DNA of 6,143 nucleotides from Bacteroidota bacterium (GTDB lineage: Bacteria; Bacteroidota; Bacteroidia; Bacteroidales; VadinHA17), in NCBI GenBank assembly GCA_030611395.1, contig JAUWPX010000100.1, positions 1-6,143 of the forward strand, in the 5' to 3' direction. The notes below the pieces were generated by a model that saw only the letters and a list, made by a program, of their open reading frames with translations, was not told the origin of the DNA and made no database searches. Shown here piece after piece: positions 1-5,845 of this stretch. Position 1 is the first letter of the stretch; every line of letters begins with the position of its first letter. A program made the translations under genes and the position numbers.

Positions 1-1
1 A

Positions 2-742
2 GCCATCATGAACGGGACATTGCATTTTAGTGTTCTGGACGGATGGTGGGCTGAGGGCTATAAGCCCAATGCCGGATGGGCGCTAACTGAAAAACGAACT
101 TATGATAATCAGGATTTTCAGGATGAACTTGATGCCGAAACGATATATCATCTGCTTGAAAATGAAATAATTCCAGCTTTTTATAAGCGTGATAAAAACG
201 GTGTGCCAAAAGAGTGGATCGGATTTATTAAAAAATCCATGGGTGAAATTGCTCCGGATTTTACAATGAAACGAATGTTGACAGATTACCAGGAAAAATT
301 TTATAGTAAGCTTTTTACCAGAACCATGGAATTGAAAAAGGATGATTATTCTATGGTAAAAAAAATAGCTGCCTGGAAAATAAAAATCCTGAAATCATGG
401 GATAATATAGAGGTGGTTTCTGTTAATATTTCTAATCCTGCTGGAGGTTCATATCAATTGGGAGAGGAATATTTTGGAAGTGTAGTTGTTGATCTTAAGG
501 ATATTCCTCCTTCAGATGTCGGTCTGGAATTGGTTGTTTCTGATAAAAGGGGAAATGGTTGTATTGAACTTGTACATAAACAAGAATTTGTTTTGGAAAA
601 ATATGAAGAAGGCAAAGCTTATTTTAAGGGAAAAATAATACCAAATAACCCCGGTAATTTTACTTATGGGTTCAGATTATTTCCTAAACAAAAAAATCTG
701 CCTCACAGACAGGATTTTATTTGTCCGAAGTGGATATCGTAA
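2..742 (+). CDS. glgP: Alpha-glucan (glycogen/maltodextrin) phosphorylase, C-terminal fragment
   Basis: This is the 3' part (246 residues) of a GT35 phosphorylase, which releases glucose-1-phosphate from the non-reducing ends of cytoplasmic alpha-1,4-glucan. The gene is cut by the window edge. The frame is open from base 2 (Ala-Ile-Met-Asn-Gly), so the ATG at base 8 is internal and not a start. Fragment residues 10-20 read SVLDGWWAEGY, the block that follows the PLP-lysine motif in this family. The PLP lysine itself would be the codon just before the window; base 1 is 'a', which fits a Lys codon. After the catalytic end come a helical segment (about residues 85-135) and a beta-rich tail ending in GFRLFP...LPHRQDF, typical of the Thermotoga-type alpha-glucan phosphorylases and not of the rabbit/E. 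coli GlgP type. Some Bacteroidetes fuse this enzyme to a glycogen synthase domain, but that part would lie outside the window. It converges on glgB. The family call is firm; full length and substrate preference cannot be judged. Confidence 0.9.
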   Translation, partial: AIMNGTLHFSVLDGWWAEGYKPNAGWALTEKRTYDNQDFQDELDAETIYHLLENEIIPAFYKRDKNGVPKEWIGFIKKSMGEIAPDFTMKRMLTDYQEKFYSKLFTRTMELKKDDYSMVKKIAAWKIKILKSWDNIEVVSVNISNPAGGSYQLGEEYFGSVVVDLKDIPPSDVGLELVVSDKRGNGCIELVHKQEFVLEKYEEGKAYFKGKIIPNNPGNFTYGFRLFPKQKNLPHRQDFICPKWIS

Positions 743-746
743 TCAA

Positions 747-786
747 TCGGCAGTCAACAGTCGGCAGTCGGCAGTCAACAGTTGAC
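747..786. repeat. Tandem heptamer repeat (TCRRCAG x5) with terminal palindrome
   Basis: Five heptamers run without interruption over 747-781: TCGGCAG, TCAACAG, TCGGCAG, TCGGCAG, TCAACAG, followed by TTGAC. The last unit and the flank form GTCAAC-A-GTTGAC (774-786), a perfect 6-bp inverted repeat. GTCAAC at 753-758 could also pair with GTTGAC at 781-786 around a larger loop. The repeat fills the gap between the stop codons of the convergent phosphorylase and branching-enzyme genes. Similar degenerate heptamers occur between genes in many Bacteroidetes, from general knowledge and not checked here. There is no U-tract after the hairpin in either direction, so it is not a classical intrinsic terminator, although a hairpin could still protect or end transcripts. 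Confidence 0.85.
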
Positions 787-830
787 AAAAAATCAAATGG
801 CAAAATAAGCAGACAGGGGCAAACATGACA

Positions 831-2849
831 CTATCGTATTTGCCTGGATTTTTCCTGTATAAAAACAAGTGCGGTTCTGCTGGGTAAATATAATTTCAGA
901 AAATATTGAACCGGGGAAGCTTGTTTCTCCGGTTTAACGGGATAGTAAATCAATGTTTGATCTACCAGTCCCTGACCACCGAATTTCTTATCATCAGTAT
1001 TTAAAATCATTCTGTATTTAACAGGGTCGATAGGAATTCCATAATCTGTAAAAGAGACAGAAGGATTGAAATTAAATACGAATAATAAATCAGCCCGTTT
1101 GAAAGCCAGAACCTGGTCACCTTCATGGGAAACGATTTTATATGGGAATGGTTCGGAATAACATTTTCCTTCATTAATAACAGCCAACATATCCTTGTCG
1201 AAATCGGACAGGTAATGATATTTGAGACTCCGGTTATGCATTAAACTCCATTGTCTTCGGGCATATTTGTACGACCAGTTGTTCCCTTCTCTGGGGAAGT
1301 CGATCCACTCAGGATGACCAAATTCATTACCCATAAAGTTCAGATAACCCCCGCCGGAAGTAGCAATAGTTATCAACCGGATCATCTTGTGAAGAGCAAT
1401 CCCCCGGTTAATAATCAGGTTTTGATCATCTTTATTCATGTGAAAATACATTTCCTTATCTGTCAACCTGAAGATTATAGTTTTGTCACCAACCAAAGCC
1501 TGATCATGAGATTCAGTATAACTAATACTTTTTTCCCCGGAACGATGGTTGGTTAATTCATGATAAATCTGACTGACATTCCATTGCTCATCCGGTATTT
1601 CTTTGATAAGTTTTATCCAGTAATCAGGCGTTCCCATAGCAAGACGGTAATCAAAACCAAATCCTCCGTCTTCTATTATACTACCCAAACCCGGCATTCC
1701 ACTCATTTCTTCTGCAATAGTAATCGCATCAGGTTTGTATTGGTGTATAAGCTTATTTGTCAGAATCAGATATGTAATGGCATCTTCGTCCTGATTTCCG
1801 TCATAATAATCATTATAGGATGTGAAATTCCGTGAAAGTCCATGATCAAGATAAAGCATGCTGGTCACACCATCGAATCGAAAACCATCGAAATGGTATT
1901 CATCAAGCCAGAACTTGCAATTAGACAGGAGGAAATGTAAAACTTCGTTTTTACCATAATCAAAACAAAGAGAATCCCAGGCAACATGTTCACGCCGTGA
2001 ACCCTCATGAAAATATTGATAATATGTTCCATCGAAACGGGCTATACCTTCAATCTCATTTTTTACAGCGTGCGAATGAACAAGGTCCATTATTACGGCA
2101 ATACCATAACTATGTGATTCATCAATAAGTGCTTTTAATTCTTCAGGCGTTCCAAAACGGGAGGAAACAGCAAAAAAATTGGAAACATGATAACCGAAAG
2201 AACCGTAATATGGATGTTCCTGTATTGCCATAAGCTGGATGGCATTATATCCGGATTTTGCTATTACCGGTAAAATATTTTTTCTGAATTCCTCGAATGT
2301 GCCGGTTTTTTCTTCTTCGGTTGCCATTCCAACATGTGCTTCATAAATAAGAAGTGGGGTTTTTACGGGCTTGTAATCAGGGTATTTCCAGATGTATGGT
2401 TTCTCCGGAGTCCAGACACATGCATTGTAGATTTTTGTTGTTTTATCCTGTATTACATATTTTGCATAAGATGGTATACGGGTGCCATTTCCATCTTCCC
2501 AGTGAATCGATAACCTGTACAGTGCTCCGTACTGCAAACTGTTTTCTGGCAATTCTATTTCCCAGTTTCCGCAGTCTTTTTGTGTTAACCTGTATTCCTC
2601 ATTTTCTTTCCAGTTTGTGAACTCACCGATAATATAGATTTTCCTGGCATTAGGTGCCCATTCACGAAAAATCCAGCTGTTTTTTGTTTTATGAAGTCCG
2701 AAAAATAGATAGCCAGTAGCAAAATCTACCAGCTTTTTATCTCCTGTTAGTTCTTTTTCTTTTTGCCTGGCTCTTTCTTCCCGGTTCAGGATAATTTCCT
2801 GAAAAGGTTTTAACCAGGGGTCTTTGATGATTATACCGGGTATCTGCAT
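831..2849 (-). CDS. glgB: 1,4-alpha-glucan branching enzyme (GH13, eukaryote-like GH13_8 type)
   Basis: This cytoplasmic enzyme of glycogen synthesis cuts an alpha-1,4 chain and reattaches it through an alpha-1,6 bond. The protein is complete at 672 residues. An N-terminal helix (about 9-35) with DPWLKPF resembles the start of human/plant branching enzymes. A CBM48 beta-sandwich follows (about 45-135; FREWAPNARKIYIIGEFTNW). The GH13 barrel starts near 165 (LLIYEAHVGM). Its conserved regions are all present: DLVHSH (Asp255, His260), GFRFDGVTSM (Arg324, nucleophile Asp326), ITIAEEMSGMPG (acid/base Glu380) and YTESHDQ (His448, Asp449), plus GFGFDYRLAMGTPDYW (396-411). A beta-rich C-terminal domain (about 565-665) ends the protein. 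The DLVHSH and VTSMLY motifs point to subfamily GH13_8, shared with eukaryotic GBE, and not to the E. coli type. The start is ATG with no clear ribosome site, and the stop is TAG. It is divergent from ribF. No catalytic residue is missing. Confidence 0.97.
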   Translation of the reverse strand: MQIPGIIIKDPWLKPFQEIILNREERARQKEKELTGDKKLVDFATGYLFFGLHKTKNSWIFREWAPNARKIYIIGEFTNWKENEEYRLTQKDCGNWEIELPENSLQYGALYRLSIHWEDGNGTRIPSYAKYVIQDKTTKIYNACVWTPEKPYIWKYPDYKPVKTPLLIYEAHVGMATEEEKTGTFEEFRKNILPVIAKSGYNAIQLMAIQEHPYYGSFGYHVSNFFAVSSRFGTPEELKALIDESHSYGIAVIMDLVHSHAVKNEIEGIARFDGTYYQYFHEGSRREHVAWDSLCFDYGKNEVLHFLLSNCKFWLDEYHFDGFRFDGVTSMLYLDHGLSRNFTSYNDYYDGNQDEDAITYLILTNKLIHQYKPDAITIAEEMSGMPGLGSIIEDGGFGFDYRLAMGTPDYWIKLIKEIPDEQWNVSQIYHELTNHRSGEKSISYTESHDQALVGDKTIIFRLTDKEMYFHMNKDDQNLIINRGIALHKMIRLITIATSGGGYLNFMGNEFGHPEWIDFPREGNNWSYKYARRQWSLMHNRSLKYHYLSDFDKDMLAVINEGKCYSEPFPYKIVSHEGDQVLAFKRADLLFVFNFNPSVSFTDYGIPIDPVKYRMILNTDDKKFGGQGLVDQTLIYYPVKPEKQASPVQYFLKLYLPSRTALVFIQEKSRQIR

Positions 2850-2879
2850 GCAATTTCAGTTAGTGTTTTTTGTATCAGT

Positions 2880-2887
2880 CTAAAGTA
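2880..2887 (-). promoter_or_regulatory. Weak candidate -7 box for glgB
   Basis: On the minus strand the bases read TACTTTAG, one mismatch from the Bacteroidetes TAnnTTTG consensus, 30 bases upstream of the glgB ATG. No upstream -33 TTTG box is visible at the usual spacing. I found no exact TAnnTTTG match on this strand between glgB and ribF, so this is the best candidate but not a strong one. Confidence 0.3.
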
Positions 2888-2939
2888 AATAAATTTTTAT
2901 TCATGTTGTATGAAATATGATAATTTGCTCTCTTTTTTG

Positions 2940-2947
2940 TAATTTTG
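2940..2947 (+). promoter_or_regulatory. Bacteroidetes-type -7 box of ribF
   Basis: TAATTTTG matches TAnnTTTG exactly and ends 19 bases before the ribF ATG. That would give a short untranslated leader of about 12-16 bases, normal for this phylum where Shine-Dalgarno sites are often absent. No convincing -33 TTTG is present. Confidence 0.6.
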
Positions 2948-2966
2948 TGGACATTTTCAAACCATC

Positions 2967-3902
2967 ATGCAGGTATATAAAGAACAGGATAGGTATGATA
3001 TTAAAAACCCGGTTGTTACCGTAGGTATTTTTGATGGTGTGCACCGTGGACATCAGCATATTCTGAAAACTCTTGCAGAATATAAAGACAGGGTAAAGGG
3101 AGAATCTGTGATACTTACTTTCTGGCCTCATCCCAGGATATTTCTGACTAATGACCAATATTCATTCAAGTTGTTAAATACACTGGAAGAAAAAAAAGGA
3201 CTTTTGGAAAAAGCAGGGGTTGACCATTTTATAATAATTCCTTTTACACGCAGGATAAGTAATGAAACTGCCTGCGAGTTTATTGAAGAGATCTTAGTAA
3301 ATAAAATAAGCACCAGGCACCTTTTAGTTGGAGCCGATAACCAGTTCGGAAAGGACAGAACCGGAGATTTCAAAACAATTAAGTTATGTGCTGAAAAATT
3401 TGGAATTGAGGTAAACAAGCTTGAATTGAAGATTGCAGAAGAGGAGAAAATAAGTTCAACACGGATCAGGAAAGCTTTATGGAATGGAGATATACCTTTA
3501 GCACACGACTTGCTTGGATACGATTTTTTCTTCAGGGGAAGGATCGTTACAGGTAAAAAGATCGGCAGAAAAATGGGGTTTCCCACTGCAAATATATTTT
3601 CTAATGAAACATATAAGCTGATACCCAGGGTGGGAGTTTATGTAGTAGAGATTATGGTGGGGGATAAAAAATTTGGTGGTATGCTGAATATTGGATTTCG
3701 TCCTACTGTTAATCATACCGGTGAACCACCCAGTGTAGAAGTGCATATTTTTGATTTTGATAAAGAAATATACGGGCAGAAAGTAACATTGCTATTCAAA
3801 GAGAGGATACGGGATGAGAAAAAATTTGATAATATTAATCTTCTGATAGAACAACTTAAACAGGACAAAGTACATGCACGGGAAATACTGAAAAACCTGT
3901 GA
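2967..3902 (+). CDS. ribF: Bifunctional riboflavin kinase / FMN adenylyltransferase (FAD synthetase)
   Basis: This cytoplasmic enzyme phosphorylates riboflavin to FMN and then adenylylates FMN to FAD. The protein is complete at 311 residues, the usual length of bacterial RibF. The N-terminal nucleotidyltransferase domain (about 15-170) has GIFDGVHRGHQ (20-30, the HxGH motif), TFWPHPR (51-57), VGADNQFGKDRTGD (121-134) and KISSTRIRKAL (161-171, the ISSTxIR motif). The C-terminal riboflavin-kinase domain (about 185-310) has GRIVTGKKIGRKMGFPTAN (191-209, with the PTAN metal/ATP motif), NIGFRPTV (241-248) and VEVHIFDFD (257-265), where Glu258 is the likely catalytic base. The start at ATG 2967 is supported by an exact -7 box 19 bases upstream. 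It ends in a double stop, TGA then in-frame TAG (3900-3905). In many bacteria ribF sits beside truB or rpsO; here it stands between glgB and ahcY. Nothing essential is missing. Confidence 0.97.
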   Translation: MQVYKEQDRYDIKNPVVTVGIFDGVHRGHQHILKTLAEYKDRVKGESVILTFWPHPRIFLTNDQYSFKLLNTLEEKKGLLEKAGVDHFIIIPFTRRISNETACEFIEEILVNKISTRHLLVGADNQFGKDRTGDFKTIKLCAEKFGIEVNKLELKIAEEEKISSTRIRKALWNGDIPLAHDLLGYDFFFRGRIVTGKKIGRKMGFPTANIFSNETYKLIPRVGVYVVEIMVGDKKFGGMLNIGFRPTVNHTGEPPSVEVHIFDFDKEIYGQKVTLLFKERIRDEKKFDNINLLIEQLKQDKVHAREILKNL

Positions 3903-3916
3903 TAGAATAAATTGAT

Positions 3917-3924
3917 TAAATTTG
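3917..3924 (+). promoter_or_regulatory. Bacteroidetes-type -7 box of ahcY
   Basis: TAAATTTG is an exact TAnnTTTG match lying in the 46-base gap after ribF and ending 24 bases before ATG 3949. It overlaps the TTG codon at 3922. If this promoter is used, that TTG is not on the mRNA, so ATG 3949 is the better start. It also implies ahcY can be transcribed independently of ribF. No clear -33 element is visible. Confidence 0.6.
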
Positions 3925-3948
3925 TGTCGAATAATTAAATTAAATAAA

Positions 3949-5367
3949 ATGGAAAATATAATGGTGGAAAATATGAATTATAAAGTTAAAGATATATCGC
4001 TTGCCGATTGGGGCAGGAAAGAGGTTGAAATTGCTGAAAAAGAGATGCCCGGACTGATGGCAATCAGGAAAAAATTTGCTGCTGCAAAACCTTTGAAAGA
4101 TGCCAGGATAACAGGGTCGTTACATATGACAATACAGACTGCTGTACTGATTGAAACTTTGATTGAACTTGGAGCTGACGTGCGTTGGGCAAGCTGTAAT
4201 ATTTTTTCAACACAGGATCATGCCGCGGCTGTAATTGCGAAGGAAGGCATTCCTGTTTTTGCATGGAAAGGTGAAACGCTGGAAGAATACTGGTGGTGCC
4301 TGGCGCAGGCTTTGACATTTCCAGGAGGAGAAGGTCCTAATCTTATAGTAGATGACGGTGGGGATGGAACCCTGTTTGTGCATAAAGGTTACGAGGTTGA
4401 AGAAGACACATCTCTGTTGGATAAGGAACCGGAAAATAGCGAGGAGGCAGTTATTTTAGCACAACTAAAAAGTATAATGAATGAAGATCCCGGGAGATGG
4501 CACAGGAATGTAAAGGAGTTGAAAGGTGTTTCAGAGGAAACAACTACCGGGGTTCATCGTTTGTACCAGATGAAAGAGAATGGAACACTTCTCACAGCTG
4601 CTATAAATGTGAATGATTCGGTTACCAAGTCGAAATTTGATAATCTTTATGGATGCCGCGAATCACTTGCCGATGGGATTAAAAGAGCTACCGATGTGAT
4701 GATTGCAGGTAAGGTAGTTGTTGTTTGCGGATATGGTGATGTGGGAAAAGGATCTGCTAAATCAATGAAATCATACGGGGCACGTGTTATTATTACTGAA
4801 ATTGATCCTATCTGCGCATTGCAGGCTGCCATGGAAGGCTTTGAAGTAAAAACCGTTGAAGAAACACTCGGCGAAGGAAATATTTTTGTAACTGCAACAG
4901 GGAACTTTGGTGTGATCACTGCCGAACATATGTCAAAAATGAAAGACCAGTCTATCGTTTGTAATATTGGACATTTTGATCATGAGATCCAGGTTGAGAA
5001 AATGGAAAAATTGCCAGGTGTTGTTAAAGAAACAATAAAACCACAGGTAGATAAGTATACATTCCCCGATGGACACGCTATCTTTATGCTTGCTGAAGGA
5101 CGCCTGGTAAATTTGGGATGTGCAACAGGACATCCTTCATTTGTGATGAGTAATTCTTTTTCTAACCAGGTTCTTGCTCAAATTGAGCTTTGGAATAAAG
5201 ATTATGATATTGATGTTTACCGCTTGCCAAAAAATCTTGACGAAGAGGTTGCCAGATTACACCTGAAACAAATTGGTGTTAATCTTACGAAATTAACTAA
5301 GAAACAGGCAGATTATATTGGTTACCCGGTTAACGGTCCATATAAACCTGATCATTACAGGTATTAA
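3949..5367 (+). CDS. ahcY: S-adenosyl-L-homocysteine hydrolase (adenosylhomocysteinase)
   Basis: This NAD-dependent cytoplasmic enzyme splits S-adenosylhomocysteine into adenosine and homocysteine, removing the product inhibitor of methyltransferases. From ATG 3949 the protein has 472 residues, a normal bacterial length. Residues matching the human enzyme are present: His59 (SLHMT), the IVDDGGD block (133-139), Glu197 (SEETTTG), Lys227 and Asp231 (TKSKFD), Cys236 (NLYGCRESL), His342 (NIGHFD) and His395 (GHPSFVMS). Signature 1 is SCNIFSTQDHAAA (82-94). The Rossmann NAD site is GYGDVGKG (261-268). The C-terminus KPDHYRY (466-472) supplies the Lys and Tyr that reach the partner subunit's NAD site. 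Residues about 148-190 are the insertion typical of bacterial forms. Start choice: an in-frame TTG at 3922 overlaps the predicted -7 box and is unlikely; ATG 3961 and 3973 are also possible. Its stop overlaps the stop of the leftward lipoprotein gene by 4 bp. Confidence 0.97.
   Translation: MENIMVENMNYKVKDISLADWGRKEVEIAEKEMPGLMAIRKKFAAAKPLKDARITGSLHMTIQTAVLIETLIELGADVRWASCNIFSTQDHAAAVIAKEGIPVFAWKGETLEEYWWCLAQALTFPGGEGPNLIVDDGGDGTLFVHKGYEVEEDTSLLDKEPENSEEAVILAQLKSIMNEDPGRWHRNVKELKGVSEETTTGVHRLYQMKENGTLLTAAINVNDSVTKSKFDNLYGCRESLADGIKRATDVMIAGKVVVVCGYGDVGKGSAKSMKSYGARVIITEIDPICALQAAMEGFEVKTVEETLGEGNIFVTATGNFGVITAEHMSKMKDQSIVCNIGHFDHEIQVEKMEKLPGVVKETIKPQVDKYTFPDGHAIFMLAEGRLVNLGCATGHPSFVMSNSFSNQVLAQIELWNKDYDIDVYRLPKNLDEEVARLHLKQIGVNLTKLTKKQADYIGYPVNGPYKPDHYRY
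5364..5367. other. Overlapping convergent stop codons (TTAA)
   Basis: The TAA of ahcY (5365-5367, plus strand) and the TAA of the leftward lipoprotein gene (5364-5366, minus strand) share the palindrome TTAA. The two genes therefore meet tail to tail with no spacer and no visible hairpin terminator between them. Any terminator must lie inside the opposite gene, or the transcripts overlap antisense. Confidence 0.9.
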
Positions 5368-5828
5368 TTATAAACTGATATTGTTACACCATCGAAATTA
5401 GTATTGTATTGTTTCAGGGGGATTCCTGAAGGTCCCTTTTCGGTGGGGAAAGCAAGACTGGGCAGAACATATTCTGAACCGCATTCGGGACATTTAGCAA
5501 TAGGATCACTTGCATTTTCAGTAGTAACAGAAATGCTTTTGTCTATATTAAAAGGGCATGTACGGTCAAATGCATAAAATTCGTCTTCAGAGAAACGGTA
5601 AACAATTATTCCGTTATAATCATACCCTGCTGAAGATCTTCCTGCATATTCGCTGGTGATTATTATAGAATTACAAATAACATGCAGGTCGGTAAACTTG
5701 GGATCATCCAGTCTTATGGTGAAATTTACGTAAGTATTGGGTATTATCTCCTCCTTTTTTTTTGTGCATGTAACAAAAATGAGAAGAGATAAAGCAATTA
5801 ATAAAATTTTACTTAAATTTGAGATCAA
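5364..5828 (-). CDS. Small lipoprotein with degenerate Rieske-like C-terminus
   Basis: This 154-residue predicted envelope lipoprotein has Lys7, a hydrophobic stretch (8-19) and the lipidation Cys21 in LIFVTC. Thr at -1 is atypical for a lipobox but tolerable in Bacteroidetes. A Lys/Glu-rich linker follows (TKKKEEI). The C-terminal half resembles a Rieske [2Fe-2S] fold: AFDRTCPF (86-93), then CPECGSEY (113-120), then a Gly/Pro loop and LKQYNTNFDGVTISV (138-152). A true Rieske centre is CxH...CxxH. Here both histidines are replaced (Phe93, Cys116), so only Cys91, Cys113 and Cys116 remain, with Cys52 extra. It may bind no cluster, bind another metal, or use the Cys structurally. Function is unknown. 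The start is uncertain: TTG 5828 is the only usual start in this frame, while an ATG at 5845 is one base out of frame. Its stop overlaps that of ahcY. Confidence 0.75.
   Translation of the reverse strand: MISNLSKILLIALSLLIFVTCTKKKEEIIPNTYVNFTIRLDDPKFTDLHVICNSIIITSEYAGRSSAGYDYNGIIVYRFSEDEFYAFDRTCPFNIDKSISVTTENASDPIAKCPECGSEYVLPSLAFPTEKGPSGIPLKQYNTNFDGVTISVYN
5755..5763 (-). repeat. A9 homopolymer in the lipoprotein linker
   Basis: Nine consecutive A residues on the coding strand encode the end of Thr22 and Lys23-Lys25, directly after the lipidation Cys21. Tracts of this length are prone to slippage in replication or transcription and to sequencing error. A one-base change would disrupt everything after the signal peptide. 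The frame as given stays open to a sensible C-terminus, so the count is probably right. Confidence 0.8.
5814..5821 (+). promoter_or_regulatory. -7 box of the rightward lipoprotein gene
   Basis: TAAATTTG is an exact TAnnTTTG match, identical in its eight bases to the ahcY box, and ends 22 bases before ATG 5844. It lies inside the first codons of the leftward lipoprotein gene. No -33 element is clear. Confidence 0.5.
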
Positions 5829-5845
5829 TGATTTAATGGTTTCAT
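5825..5845 (-). other. Six-codon ATG-started reading frame overlapping the TTG start
   Basis: On the minus strand an ATG at 5845-5843 opens a frame reading Met-Lys-Pro-Leu-Asn-His and then TGA (5827-5825). That stop overlaps the TTG start (5828-5826) of the lipoprotein gene. The ATG is 17 bases after an exact -7 box, the expected distance for a real start. One extra T in the CATTG stretch would join this frame to the lipoprotein frame. It could be the true N-terminus broken by a one-base frameshift or sequencing error, a coupled leader peptide, or chance. Confidence 0.3.

Larger units (their letters stand above)
2850..2966. other. Divergent glgB/ribF intergenic region
   Basis: These 117 AT-rich bases separate the start codons of glgB (leftward) and ribF (rightward) and must carry both promoters unless transcription enters from elsewhere. 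The ribF -7 box is at 2940-2947 and a weaker glgB candidate is at 2880-2887. A small inverted repeat, TTCAT-GTTGT-ATGAA (2900-2914), lies between them. It is 5 bp per arm with a 5-base centre, a possible operator but short enough to be chance. No RNA gene or riboswitch is visible. Confidence 0.6.

Noticed and set aside
8..742. ATG at base 8 as the start of a separate 244-residue protein
   Set aside because: The frame is open to the window edge and the first residues fall in the middle of the phosphorylase catalytic motif, so it is a cut gene.
747..786. Heptamer array as a CRISPR array
   Set aside because: The units are 7 bases, contiguous and without unique spacers; no cas gene is present.
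774..792. Palindrome GTCAACAGTTGAC as an intrinsic terminator
   Set aside because: The stem is only 6 bp with a 1-base centre, too tight to fold as a hairpin, and no T-run follows on either transcript; the adjacent A-run is on the wrong side for both genes.
1251..2620. Three plus-strand open frames (1251-1556, 1560-1835, 2354-2620)
   Set aside because: All are antisense to intact glgB catalytic and CBM48 coding sequence, and their translations resemble no protein family.
3128..3586. 152-codon minus-strand open frame inside ribF
   Set aside because: It lies wholly antisense to a well-supported ribF, is Ser/Leu/Phe-rich low-quality protein, and shows no motif.
3922..3948. TTG start for ahcY adding nine N-terminal residues
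   Set aside because: The TTG lies inside the predicted -7 box, the extra residues do not resemble SAH hydrolase, and ATG 3949 gives the normal length.
3903..3948. SAH or SAM riboswitch upstream of ahcY
   Set aside because: The 46-base gap is AT-rich, contains a promoter box and leaves a leader of about 20 bases, too short for any known SAH or SAM aptamer.
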